Assembly: GCA_018883065.1 (NCBI GenBank)
Contig: VEQT01000002.1
Location: 31,423-95,422 of the forward strand
Reading direction: 5' to 3'
Source: Flavobacterium sp.
GTDB lineage: Bacteria; Bacteroidota; Bacteroidia; Flavobacteriales; Flavobacteriaceae
Length of the DNA stretch: 64,000 nucleotides
Both the position numbers and the translations under genes were made by a program. A model generated the notes under the pieces. It worked only from the letters and a program-made list of their open reading frames with translations, was not told the DNA's origin and did not search any database. Shown here one piece after another: positions 40,701 to 49,573 of this stretch (position 1 is the first letter of the stretch; every line of letters begins with the position of its first letter).

Positions 40701-40955
40701 AACAGCTTAGCCAATTTTACGGTTTATCCAAATCCAAATCAAGGGAATTTTACCGTTCAATTTAACTCAGATTCTACTCAATTTATTCAGCTTGACTTGT
40801 ATGATTTGCGTGGCCGATCGGTGTATCATTCAACCATTGAAAACACAGGATTTATTAACCAAAACATCCAATTACAAGCGCTACAAGCAGGCGTATATGT
40901 GTTAAAAGTAAAAGACGGAGACAAACAAGTGACCCGTAAATTGGTATTAAATTAA
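37719..40955 (+). CDS. Secreted zinc metallopeptidase (reprolysin-like) with P-domain and T9SS sorting domain
   Basis: HELGHQFGGNHSF zinc motif; P-domain VTHSWVRDLTLTLISPAGT-like; C-terminal VYPNPNQGNFTVQF...GVYVLKVKDGDKQVTRKLVLN. Confidence 0.93.
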   Translation: MKKYYLFICLFSASIFAQQTTTWTKVDQITTAQSKNSLRESFPKSYALYAAPIAWMKQVLQAAPNRMGSTQSNVIIPVPNMEGEMEHFRIFEYTNFSAELQARFPEIRSYIGIGIEDPAAQIRFSMDQNGFQAMVFRVGKRNEFIEHFSADGSVYALFESSREKGKLPFVCSTIDTQIATDLAGRTTQSSSGELLTFRLALSCNAEYTTYFGGTVAGALAAMNATMTRVNGVFEKDLAIHMNLVDNTTIIYTNASTDPYTTMGQWNGQLQTTLTNVVGESNYDVGHMFGATGGGGNAGCIGCVCVNGQKGSGITSPSDAIPEGDTFDIDYVAHELGHQFGGNHSFSHNVEGSGVNVEPGSGSTIMGYAGITSQDVQPHSDDYFVYANIKQIQDNMVGKTCPVRTTLTNVAPVVNAGADYTIPKSTPFILDGTATDTDGDVLTYCWEQNDTATNQTGANSAASATKTGGPNWRSYTPVATSKRYCPPLARVVANANTTQGAEIAVEALSSVARTLNFVLTARDNYAGAGQTKSDAMLVTVSAAAGPFLVSVPNTAVDWPVGTSQDVTWDVAGTTANNVNAATVDIYLSTDGGFTYPIQLASAVPNDGTETITVPNNIGSTNRIMVKGHNHIFYDISNTNFTISEALVDFTINAIGGNTAQACAGTAVEKAIQFTTYLGFADNTSFTTSGAPAGSVVTFNTNPINATGIVLMSIDNTTGATPGIYPIVVTASSGSIVKTITINFQLFASSFVGVNLTSPANLAGSQATSLTLSWTADANATSYDVEVSTDAAFATLVATGTASSNSYAISGLSNQTDYFWRVRPLNSSCSGEFSTANQFTTGNILCATLPSANVPLTIATTANVTVNSTLAVTENLTLTDVNVSVNITHSWVRDLTLTLISPAGTAVQLVARPCTNVALNDIIATFDDAGIPIACANNPAISGTVKPTQVLSAFNGQSSQGTWTLRVLDSANQDGGSIVGWSLNPCGIQVPLGVDQNSLANFTVYPNPNQGNFTVQFNSDSTQFIQLDLYDLRGRSVYHSTIENTGFINQNIQLQALQAGVYVLKVKDGDKQVTRKLVLN

Positions 40956-40979
40956 TCGCACAGTATCCATTAAAAATGA

Positions 40980-41006
40980 AGGCCGTTATTTCAACGGCCT
41001 TTTTTT
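40980..41006 (+). terminator. Terminator
   Basis: aggccgttatttcaacggcctttttt. Confidence 0.8.
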
Positions 41007-41089
41007 ATGAATTCATTAGCGTGAATGCACGACTTGTGATGGAAAAGTAATTTATATTTTGAGTAGATTTGGAGGCAAACAAATACCCT

Positions 41090-41635
41090 ATGGAACGCAT
41101 CATTTTAGGCATCGATCCTGGCACCACCATTATGGGTTTTGGCTTGATTAAAGTTGTCCATAAAAAGATGGAATTTGTTCAGCTTAATGAATTGATTTTA
41201 AGTAAATACGACGACCACTACACCAAGCTAAAAGTTATTTTTGAGCGCACCATTGAGCTCATTGAAACCCATCATCCAGATGAGATAGCCATTGAAGCTC
41301 CTTTTTTTGGTAAAAATGTGCAATCCATGCTCAAGCTTGGACGAGCCCAAGGAGTAGCCATGGCAGCTGGTTTATCGCGCCAGATTCCCATTACCGAATA
41401 CGAGCCCAAAAAAATTAAAATGGCCATAACGGGCAACGGAAACGCAAGTAAAGAACAAGTAGCCAAAATGCTTCAACAGTTGTTGGGACTCAAAGAATTG
41501 CCCAAAAACTTAGACTCCACAGATGGATTGGCCGCTGCGGTTTGTCATTTTTTTAATTCCGGAAAAGTCACAGGCAGCAAAAGTTACAGCGGCTGGGATG
41601 CCTTTGTGAAGCAGAATGAAAACAGAGTGAAATAA
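41090..41635 (+). CDS. ruvC: Crossover junction endodeoxyribonuclease RuvC
   Basis: MERIILGIDPGTTIMGFGLI, IAIEAPFFGKNVQSMLKLGRAQGVAM. Confidence 0.95.
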   Translation: MERIILGIDPGTTIMGFGLIKVVHKKMEFVQLNELILSKYDDHYTKLKVIFERTIELIETHHPDEIAIEAPFFGKNVQSMLKLGRAQGVAMAAGLSRQIPITEYEPKKIKMAITGNGNASKEQVAKMLQQLLGLKELPKNLDSTDGLAAAVCHFFNSGKVTGSKSYSGWDAFVKQNENRVK

Positions 41636-41673
41636 CTTGGTATTTCTTTTTTATAGATAAATCTTCAAATTAA

Positions 41674-42807
41674 ATGGCTGGTATATACATCCATATTCCG
41701 TTTTGCAAACAGGCCTGTCATTATTGCGACTTTCACTTTTCGACCTCGGTCAAGAACAAAACCCAATTGATACACGCGTTACTTGGTGAAATCCAATTAC
41801 GTAAAAGCAGTTGGCAAGACGAGGCAATAGAAACCATTTATTTTGGCGGTGGCACACCCTCGGTTTTAACCATAGCGGAGTTAAATTTAATTTTAGATGC
41901 GGTGTATCACCATTTTCGGGTAATTGAAAAACCAGAAATTACCCTCGAAGCCAATCCCGATGATTTGTTACCCGATTACTTACTATTACTTGCTCAATCT
42001 AGAATTACTCGCTTGAGTATTGGTATTCAATCTTTTTTTGATGCTGATTTGCAACTGATGAACCGCGCCCATAATGCCGAACAGGCAAAACAAAGTTTGG
42101 CATTGGCCACCACCTATTTTGACAATATTAGCCTTGATCTGATTTACGGCATACCTGCTTTATCGGATGAAAAATGGCGCCAAAATATCGAAATGGCCTT
42201 ATCGTTTGGCGTCCCTCATATTTCGGCTTATGCCTTAACGGTAGAGCCCAAAACGGCTTTGCATCAGTTTATACAAAATAAGCAAATGCCCGCTCTTGAT
42301 GAATCGCAAGCTGAAGCCCATTTTAAGTTGATGGTAGAACTACTCGAAGCCAATGGTTTTGTGCACTATGAGTTGTCTAATTTTGGCAAACAAGGCTATT
42401 TTTCGCGTAACAATTCAAGTTATTGGCTGGGCAAAAAGTACTTGGGTATTGGCCCTTCGGCACATAGTTTTGATGGGCAGACGCGCTCTTGGAATGTGTC
42501 AAATAATGCAAAATACATCAAGTCAATTCAAAGTCAAGTTCTACCTTCTGAAACTGAAATCTTGAGCATCACAGATCGCTATAATGAATACGTTATGACG
42601 GGCTTACGCACCATATGGGGAGTATCATTTGCTCATATCGAATCCCAATTTGGTCTGGCTTATTTGGAGTACCTACACATACAAATTCAACCCCATTTGC
42701 ATTCGGGTTTGTTGAAGGTAGAACACAATATTGTTACTACTACCCCAAAGGGCAAATTTTTATGCGATGGCATTTCGGCCGATTTGTTTATGATACATCA
42801 AGATTAA
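41674..42807 (+). CDS. hemW: HemW-type radical SAM protein
   Basis: GIYIHIPFCKQACHYCDFHFS, IYFGGGTPSVL, SIGIQSFFD. Confidence 0.95.
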   Translation: MAGIYIHIPFCKQACHYCDFHFSTSVKNKTQLIHALLGEIQLRKSSWQDEAIETIYFGGGTPSVLTIAELNLILDAVYHHFRVIEKPEITLEANPDDLLPDYLLLLAQSRITRLSIGIQSFFDADLQLMNRAHNAEQAKQSLALATTYFDNISLDLIYGIPALSDEKWRQNIEMALSFGVPHISAYALTVEPKTALHQFIQNKQMPALDESQAEAHFKLMVELLEANGFVHYELSNFGKQGYFSRNNSSYWLGKKYLGIGPSAHSFDGQTRSWNVSNNAKYIKSIQSQVLPSETEILSITDRYNEYVMTGLRTIWGVSFAHIESQFGLAYLEYLHIQIQPHLHSGLLKVEHNIVTTTPKGKFLCDGISADLFMIHQD

Positions 42808-42900
42808 GTAGCTAAAGGTATAGTTCAAAAGTACAGGTGTACATCTGTCGAGCGCCATCCAACATGTAGAAAAAAACTATATTTGCCAAAACATTTACCC

Positions 42901-44025
42901 ATGCACAAGGCTTCTGATTTTATTCCAACCGGCAGTTCAATGATAGTTCGTAGCGGAAGCGTAACCTATAGCGCGCCCAGTAATATTGCCTTAGTGAAAT
43001 ATTGGGGAAAATTAGCTAATCAAGTGAACGAACTGGGCCTAGCTGACACACAAATCCCAGCCAATCCTTCGCTGAGTTTTACCCTCAAAAATTGCCATAC
43101 GGTTACGAGTTTAGCCTTTTCCCGTCTAGAAAATGCAGCAGCTACTTTTTCGTTTGAGCTACTTTTTGAAGGACAGCCCAAACCCGAATTTCACCCCAAA
43201 ATCGAACAATTTTTTCAGCGCATCGCGCCGTATTGTCCGTACCTCAAGGAATATCATTTTACCATATCTTCTCACAATACGTTTCCACACAGTTCAGGAA
43301 TTGCTTCCTCTGCTTCGGGTATGGCCGCTTTGGCTGTAAATCTTATGCATTTGGAACAACAAATTTACCCTGAAATTTCTGCCGATTATGTGGCGGAAAA
43401 AGCTTCCTTTTTGGCACGTTTGGGATCGGGTAGTGCTTGCCGCAGCATCAAAGGTAGTGTGGTGGTTTGGGGCGAAACCCCCAGCATTGAAGGCAGTTCA
43501 AACCAGTTTGGCATTTCATTTCCAGGTGAAATCCATCCGATATTTCAAAACTATCAAGACACCATTTTATTGGTCGATAAAGGCGAAAAACAAGTGTCTA
43601 GCACGGTGGGTCATGAACTCATGCATGGACATCCGTTTGCACAAAACCGCTTTGCTCAGGCGCATGAACATTTGGCGCAATTGAAAATCATTTTTGCTTC
43701 GGGAAATTTGGAACAATTTATTGCCTTGGTTGAAAGTGAGGCCTTGACTCTACACGCCATGATGATGTGTTCGCAGCCCTATTTTATCTTAATGAAACCC
43801 AATACGCTCGAGATTATTCAGCGCATTTGGCAATTTAGAGAGCGTACCAATACGCCCATTTGCTTCACGCTTGATGCCGGTGCCAATGTGCATGTGTTGT
43901 ATCCGGATTCACATAAAGAAAGTTGTTTGCAATTTATTCAGGCTGAATTGGTTGGCTATTGCCAAAAGGAACAGTATATTTGTGACCAAATTGGAGATGG
44001 CGCGCAAATGATTGAAGATTGTTGA
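42901..44025 (+). CDS. mvaD: Diphosphomevalonate decarboxylase
   Basis: APSNIALVKYWGKL, SSGIASSASGMAALA, RLGSGSACRSIKGSVVVW. Confidence 0.94.
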   Translation: MHKASDFIPTGSSMIVRSGSVTYSAPSNIALVKYWGKLANQVNELGLADTQIPANPSLSFTLKNCHTVTSLAFSRLENAAATFSFELLFEGQPKPEFHPKIEQFFQRIAPYCPYLKEYHFTISSHNTFPHSSGIASSASGMAALAVNLMHLEQQIYPEISADYVAEKASFLARLGSGSACRSIKGSVVVWGETPSIEGSSNQFGISFPGEIHPIFQNYQDTILLVDKGEKQVSSTVGHELMHGHPFAQNRFAQAHEHLAQLKIIFASGNLEQFIALVESEALTLHAMMMCSQPYFILMKPNTLEIIQRIWQFRERTNTPICFTLDAGANVHVLYPDSHKESCLQFIQAELVGYCQKEQYICDQIGDGAQMIEDC

Positions 44026-44128
44026 TTGAAGAGTGCTGATTTTGCCCATGAATTTGGGAATGCATAGAGAACGATTATTAGAAGAACGAAAATTATTAAT
44101 TATTCACTTTTAATTATTAATTAAAAAA

Positions 44129-45067
44129 ATGAAAGGTCCTTTATTTTATTCTAAGATTTTACTTTTTGGCGAATACGGCATTATCCGTGATTCCAAGGGC
44201 TTGTCTATTCCGTATAATTCATACAATGGCGCATTGAAATTTGATGATGCTCAAACTGCTGAGGCCTTGCAATCGAACGCCAATTTGGCCAAGTTTGCCG
44301 CTTATTTGCAGCAATTGCAAGTCGATCAACCCACCTTAGTTCAATTTGATATCGCTTCGTTAAACGCAGATATTGCCCAAGGACTTTATTTTGATTCGAG
44401 CATTCCACAAGGCTATGGCGTGGGAAGTAGCGGTGCTTTAGTGGCCGCGATTTACCACAAATATGCCTTTGATAAAATTACCGTTCTTGAAAATCTAACC
44501 CGCGAAAAACTATTGACCTTGAAAACCATTTTTGGTCAGATGGAATCATTTTTTCACGGAAAAAGTTCGGGTTTAGATCCGTTAAATAGCTATTTAAGCA
44601 TTCCCATTTTAATTCACTCCAAAGACAATTTAGAAGCTACTGGAATCCCTAGTCAAAGTACTTCGGGTAAGGGCGCTGTGTTTTTGTTGGATTCGGGCAT
44701 CGTAGGCGAAACCGCTCCCATGGTTACCTTGTTTATGGAAAACTTGAAAGATCAAGGATTTCGCAAGATGCTTAAAAATAAATTTGTCAAATACACCGAT
44801 GCCTGTGTAGAAAATTTCTTGGGTGGTGATTTGAAATCCTTGTTTACCAATACCAAAAAATTGTCACAAGTGGTGTTACAAAACTTCAAGCCCATGATTC
44901 CTGAACAATTTCACGGATTGTGGCAAAAAGGCCTTGACACCAATGATTACTACTTGAAACTTTGCGGATCGGGTGGTGGTGGCTACATTTTGGGCTTCAC
45001 TGAAGATTTAGAAAAAGCCAAACTTGCACTCAAAGACTACAAATTAGAGGTGGTTTACCAATTCTAA
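44129..45067 (+). CDS. GHMP kinase, probable mevalonate kinase
   Basis: KILLFGEYGIIRDSKGLSIPY, PQGYGVGSSGALVAAIY, KLCGSGGGGYILGF; follows mvaD. Confidence 0.85.
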   Translation: MKGPLFYSKILLFGEYGIIRDSKGLSIPYNSYNGALKFDDAQTAEALQSNANLAKFAAYLQQLQVDQPTLVQFDIASLNADIAQGLYFDSSIPQGYGVGSSGALVAAIYHKYAFDKITVLENLTREKLLTLKTIFGQMESFFHGKSSGLDPLNSYLSIPILIHSKDNLEATGIPSQSTSGKGAVFLLDSGIVGETAPMVTLFMENLKDQGFRKMLKNKFVKYTDACVENFLGGDLKSLFTNTKKLSQVVLQNFKPMIPEQFHGLWQKGLDTNDYYLKLCGSGGGGYILGFTEDLEKAKLALKDYKLEVVYQF

Positions 45068-45077
45068 TTTTTTGTTT

Positions 45078-46001
45078 ATGTTAAGCAAAAAACAGAAGTT
45101 GCTTATCAAAAAAAGCATCAGTTTGTTTTCGGTGGTGCGCGGCTACAACATTCCTATTCTAGTCTTAGCCCAATATTTATCGGCCATTTTTATCTTGGCT
45201 CCAGAAAAAGCACCGCTTGCTGTAGTGCTCGATTTACACTTATTTGTTCTCATTTTGGCATCGAGTCTCACTGTGGCTTCGGGCTACATTATCAATAATT
45301 TTTACGACAGCAAAAAAGACCTCATTAACCGTCCCACCAAATCCTACATTGATCGCCTGGTGAGTCAGCAAACCAAATTGCTAGTATACTTTGGCTTGAA
45401 TTTTTTGGTGGCGCTCCTAGCTTTTTTTGTTTCATACCGAGCTGTGCTTTATTTTTCGGTATACATTTTTGCTATCTGGTTTTATTCGCATAAAATTAAA
45501 CGCTACGCCATTTTAGGAAATTTCATGGCAGCCTTGTTGGCTGTATTGCCATTTTTTGCCGTGTTTTTGTATTACAAGAATTTATATGAAGTGATCATTT
45601 TTCACGCCTTGTTCTTGTACCTGATTTTGTTGGTGCGCGAATTGGTGAAAGACCTGGAAAACATCAAAGGCGACTTGGCCAACGATTACCACACGATTGC
45701 CATTACTTATGGTGCCCAAACCTCAAAAGCAGTAATTACGTGCTTGCTTTTACTTACGATTGTTCCGGTTTATTTCTTGATTTCTGTCTATGACGTAGGT
45801 TACATGGATGCCTATTTTTACTTTGGGTTTATGGTTATGTTATACTTTTTGCAAAAACTCAATACTGCACAAACCAAACGCGATTTCTTGTTGTTGCATA
45901 ACCTACTAAAATTCCTCATTGTGTCGGGTGTATTTTGCATTGTACTTATTAATCCTTCGGTTTTGAGCAAAGGACTTGTATGGCTGCAGCGGTTAATTTG
46001 A
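45078..46001 (+). CDS. UbiA-family prenyltransferase (GGGP geranylgeranyltransferase-like)
   Basis: ASGYIINNFYDSKKDLINRPTK, LVRELVKDLENIKGDLANDY. Confidence 0.87.
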   Translation: MLSKKQKLLIKKSISLFSVVRGYNIPILVLAQYLSAIFILAPEKAPLAVVLDLHLFVLILASSLTVASGYIINNFYDSKKDLINRPTKSYIDRLVSQQTKLLVYFGLNFLVALLAFFVSYRAVLYFSVYIFAIWFYSHKIKRYAILGNFMAALLAVLPFFAVFLYYKNLYEVIIFHALFLYLILLVRELVKDLENIKGDLANDYHTIAITYGAQTSKAVITCLLLLTIVPVYFLISVYDVGYMDAYFYFGFMVMLYFLQKLNTAQTKRDFLLLHNLLKFLIVSGVFCIVLINPSVLSKGLVWLQRLI

Positions 46002-46081
46002 TGAATTGGTTTTTGCCACGAATACACGAATGTTTTTTTAGATGATAGACCAAAAGAGGTTAGATGAGAGACGTTGCTAAG

Positions 46082-46272
46082 AAATTCCAATCTAAAAATT
46101 CCAATCCCGACGCTTCGGAATCAAACTGCATCTACAACACGAAATCTTTCAATCTTTAAATTTTTCAATCTTTAAATCTTCTATAAAGATAAACCACAAC
46201 TAAAAAACACACACCCCCAGCCCCTCTCAAGAGGGGAGTTCAAAAGTCATAAAGTCTAAAGTCATAAAGTCT
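46082..46272. repeat. Intergenic short-word tandem repeats
   Basis: aaattccaatc x2; tttcaatctttaaat x2 (46147-46161, 46163-46177); aaagtcataaagtct x2 perfect (46243-46257, 46258-46272); palindrome ccccctctcaagagggg core at 46221-46236. Confidence 0.85.
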
Positions 46273-46432
46273 GGATCAGGAATAAACGCATAAGGCATAA
46301 CTATCAAAAGTTCTTAGTATACTTCAGAACCTACCGTCTAATTCCTACAACCTACTACCTATAAACAAGAATCTACAACCCAAAAGAAAACCCTATCTTT
46401 GCCGTCAAATTACCTAAATACGCCCAATACCC

Positions 46433-47335
46433 ATGAATAAAAAGGACGGCCCATCAAAACGCAATACTTCCCGCAGCGGAAGCGCTAGACCTGGTTCCAG
46501 TAAACCCAAGCCTGCGATGGCCAAAAGAGCCCAAGGCCCCAAAAAACCTAAGCCAGCTGTAGCCTCAGTTGCTGCCGCCAAACCCGAACGCAAACCCAAT
46601 CAGGCGCCCAAACGCGCCAAAAGTCCAGACGAAATGCGTTTAAATAAATACATCTCAAATTCGGGTGTTTGCTCACGCCGAGATGCAGATATTTATATTC
46701 AATCGGGTAATGTAAAGGTGAACGGAGTGCCAGTAACCGAAATGGGTTTTCTCGTAAAACCGGGTGATGTCGTTAATTTTGATGGTGTAGAACTCACGCC
46801 CGAACGCAAAGAATACATTCTACTTAATAAACCCAAAAACTTTACCACAGCCCTCGACGAAGGCCAAGAAAACCGGAATGTGTTGGAATTATTACGCGGG
46901 GCCACAACCGCAAAAATTGCCGCGGTAGGGCGTATGGATAAAAATACTACCGGCTTGTTGTTGTTTACCAACGACACCGATATGATTCGTAAATTTAGTT
47001 TGCCCAACCAAAAATCGTCTAAGATTTACCAAGTTTCCTTGGATAAAAATTTGAAATTTGAAGATCTCGAAAGCATATCGTCAGGTGTTGCTCTCGATGG
47101 GCATCGTTTATTTGTAGAGGAAATTAGCTACATCGAAAAAGAACCCAAGACCGAAATTGGTCTCAAATTGCGCACTTCCAATGTAAAAGTAGTACGCTCC
47201 ATTTTTGAAAACTTTGATTATAATGTACTAAAAATTGATCGGGTTTCGTTTGCCGGACTCACCAAAAAGAATTTGCCACGAGGCAATTGGCGATTTTTGA
47301 CCGAACAAGAAATCATTAATTTAAAAAATATGTAA
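46433..47335 (+). CDS. Pseudouridine synthase (RsuA/RluB family) with basic N-terminal extension
   Basis: S4 domain MRLNKYISNSGVCSRRDADIYIQSGNVKVNG; AAVGRMDKNTTGLLLFTND. Confidence 0.93.
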   Translation: MNKKDGPSKRNTSRSGSARPGSSKPKPAMAKRAQGPKKPKPAVASVAAAKPERKPNQAPKRAKSPDEMRLNKYISNSGVCSRRDADIYIQSGNVKVNGVPVTEMGFLVKPGDVVNFDGVELTPERKEYILLNKPKNFTTALDEGQENRNVLELLRGATTAKIAAVGRMDKNTTGLLLFTNDTDMIRKFSLPNQKSSKIYQVSLDKNLKFEDLESISSGVALDGHRLFVEEISYIEKEPKTEIGLKLRTSNVKVVRSIFENFDYNVLKIDRVSFAGLTKKNLPRGNWRFLTEQEIINLKNM

Positions 47336-47377
47336 CCCAAATTCCTGCTGTAAAGTGGGAATTTTTTTCATAAGCCT

Positions 47378-47734
47378 ATGATTACTCCTGAACAAATTGC
47401 ATACAATTGGTTGACCGCTTTTAATGAAAAGCAGCTTGAAAACTTGCTTGAGTTGTATGATGACCATGCCGAACATTTTAGTCCCAAATTGGCCCAGCGC
47501 CAACCCGAAACCAAAGGGCTTATAAATGGAAAAGAAACCTTACGTGCTTGGTGGGCAGATGCGTTTAATCGGTTGCCAACCTTGCATTACAAACCCTTAA
47601 CCATAACTGCCAATCAAGATCGGGTGTTTATGGAATACCTGCGTCAAGTAGACGGAGAGCCCGATTTGAAAGTAGCAGAAGTACTGGAAATAAAGAACGA
47701 AAAAATTGTATTTTCGCGCGTATACCACGGATAA
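47378..47734 (+). CDS. SnoaL/NTF2-like protein
   Basis: IAYNWLTAFNEKQLENLLELYDDHAEHFSP. Confidence 0.8.
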   Translation: MITPEQIAYNWLTAFNEKQLENLLELYDDHAEHFSPKLAQRQPETKGLINGKETLRAWWADAFNRLPTLHYKPLTITANQDRVFMEYLRQVDGEPDLKVAEVLEIKNEKIVFSRVYHG

Positions 47735-47744
47735 TTAAACCACT

Positions 47745-49508
47745 ATGAAATTACTAAAACTCACCGTATTTGCACTTTTTGTAGCGCTATGTTTGGCCGC
47801 ATGTAGCTCAAAATCACCAGTTGAATTTTCTGTTTTTACCAAACAGTATTTTGACGACAAAAACGCGCTGTTTCCGCTAGAAGCCACTCAATATGGTCAA
47901 AATCAATACAACGACCAATTGGTTTTTGAAATGACCGAAAGCTACCGCAAAAAGCTGGGCGAATTTTATACCAACTACGAAAAAAACTTGGCGCAATTTG
48001 ACCTTAAATCCCTTACGGAAGAAGAACAAAATAGCTATGAAATCATCAAATGGGAAGTGGCTGTTGGGAAAGAAGTATTGGAGCAACCAACCAATTTAAT
48101 TCCGATACAGCAGTTTAACGGTACACACCTTACCATGGGGCAATTTGCCGGCGGAACAAGTGCGCAACCCTTTGCGACTGAAAAAGACTACCGTAATTTT
48201 TTGGTGCGTATGGAAAAATATGCGGTTTGGATTGACTCGGCGATGGTGTATATGAAAAAAGGAATGGCACAAAATGTAGTTTTACCCAAAGCTTTAACCC
48301 TGAAAGTCATTCCGCAATTTCAAGATTTAATTACGGCCAATCCGACGGATAATTTATATTATTCGGCTATTAAATTAATGCCCAAAACCATTCCTGCCGT
48401 CAAGCAACACCAATTGGCTTCTGCCTATGCCCAAGTAATTAGTCAAAAATTGGTTCCGCAATTTCAAAAAATGGTCAACTTTTTACAGAACGACTATTTA
48501 CCTGCTTGCCGAAACACAAGTGGCATTGGTGCTTTGCCCTTTGGCAAAAAACTATACGCCGCTTATGCCAAACAGTGGACCACCACGACTTTAGACCCAG
48601 AAACCATTCACCAATTGGGGCTTAAAGAAGTGGCCCGTTTGCAAGCCGAAATGGAAGTGGTAAAAAAACAAGTTGGCTTCACCGGAAGCTTAAAGGAGTT
48701 TATGAATGAAGTACGAACAAGTTCTAAACTCAAACCCTTTACTACCCCCGAACAGGTGTTGGCCAATTTTGACCGCATTTACCAAAAAATAAAACCCAAT
48801 GTAGACAGACTTTTTTCGTTGCAACCCAAAACCAAATTTGAAATTCGCCGCACCGAAGCTTTTCGTGAAAACAGCGCGAGTGCCGAATATGTACAAGGAT
48901 CTGCTGATGGCACACGCCCTGGCATTTTTTATGTACCCATACCCGATGCCAAAGCTTACAACGTGCTCGAAGATGAAGATTTGTTTTTGCACGAGGCCAT
49001 TCCAGGACATCATTTTCAGGTGTCTTTGCAGCAAGAAAGCACCACCTTACCCGACTTTAGAAAGTTCAATTGGTTTGGCGCTTATGGCGAAGGCTGGGCC
49101 TTGTATACCGAAAGTTTAGGAAAAGAATTGGGTTTGTACCAAGATCCATACCAATATTTGGGGATGCTCAACGACGAGATGCACCGTGCCATTCGCTTAG
49201 TTGTGGATACCGGAATACACTGCAAAGATTGGACGCGTGAAGAAGCGATTGTCTATTCGATGAACAACGAAGCCGGTGGTGAGGCCAGCATAACCGCCGA
49301 AATAGAACGGTATATGGCCATTCCAGGCCAGGCTCTTTCGTACAAAATTGGCCAACTGAAAATTCTGGAACTGCGCCACAAAGCTGAAACACAACTTGGA
49401 ACTAAATTTGACATCAAAAAATTTCACGAAAAAGTATTGGAATCAGGTGTAATGCCTTTGGCCTTGCTAGAAAACAAAATGAATGCGTGGATGGACTCTG
49501 TAAAATAA
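47745..49508 (+). CDS. DUF885-family lipoprotein (predicted metallopeptidase)
   Basis: Lipobox ALCLAACSS; LFLHEAIPGHHFQVSLQQES HExxH-like, GEGWALYTESLGKELG. Confidence 0.9.
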   Translation: MKLLKLTVFALFVALCLAACSSKSPVEFSVFTKQYFDDKNALFPLEATQYGQNQYNDQLVFEMTESYRKKLGEFYTNYEKNLAQFDLKSLTEEEQNSYEIIKWEVAVGKEVLEQPTNLIPIQQFNGTHLTMGQFAGGTSAQPFATEKDYRNFLVRMEKYAVWIDSAMVYMKKGMAQNVVLPKALTLKVIPQFQDLITANPTDNLYYSAIKLMPKTIPAVKQHQLASAYAQVISQKLVPQFQKMVNFLQNDYLPACRNTSGIGALPFGKKLYAAYAKQWTTTTLDPETIHQLGLKEVARLQAEMEVVKKQVGFTGSLKEFMNEVRTSSKLKPFTTPEQVLANFDRIYQKIKPNVDRLFSLQPKTKFEIRRTEAFRENSASAEYVQGSADGTRPGIFYVPIPDAKAYNVLEDEDLFLHEAIPGHHFQVSLQQESTTLPDFRKFNWFGAYGEGWALYTESLGKELGLYQDPYQYLGMLNDEMHRAIRLVVDTGIHCKDWTREEAIVYSMNNEAGGEASITAEIERYMAIPGQALSYKIGQLKILELRHKAETQLGTKFDIKKFHEKVLESGVMPLALLENKMNAWMDSVK

Positions 49509-49573
49509 ACGTACACATTTACGGCCAGTATTACAGCCTCACTTGAATGAAATAAGCGCAAAAGAAGACGTTT

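Noticed and set aside
46414-46599. Minus-strand 61-aa hydrophobic ORF (GLAAATEATAGLGFLGPWALLAIAG)
   Set aside because: Antisense of the Lys/Ala/Pro-rich N-terminus of the pseudouridine synthase; composition artefact.
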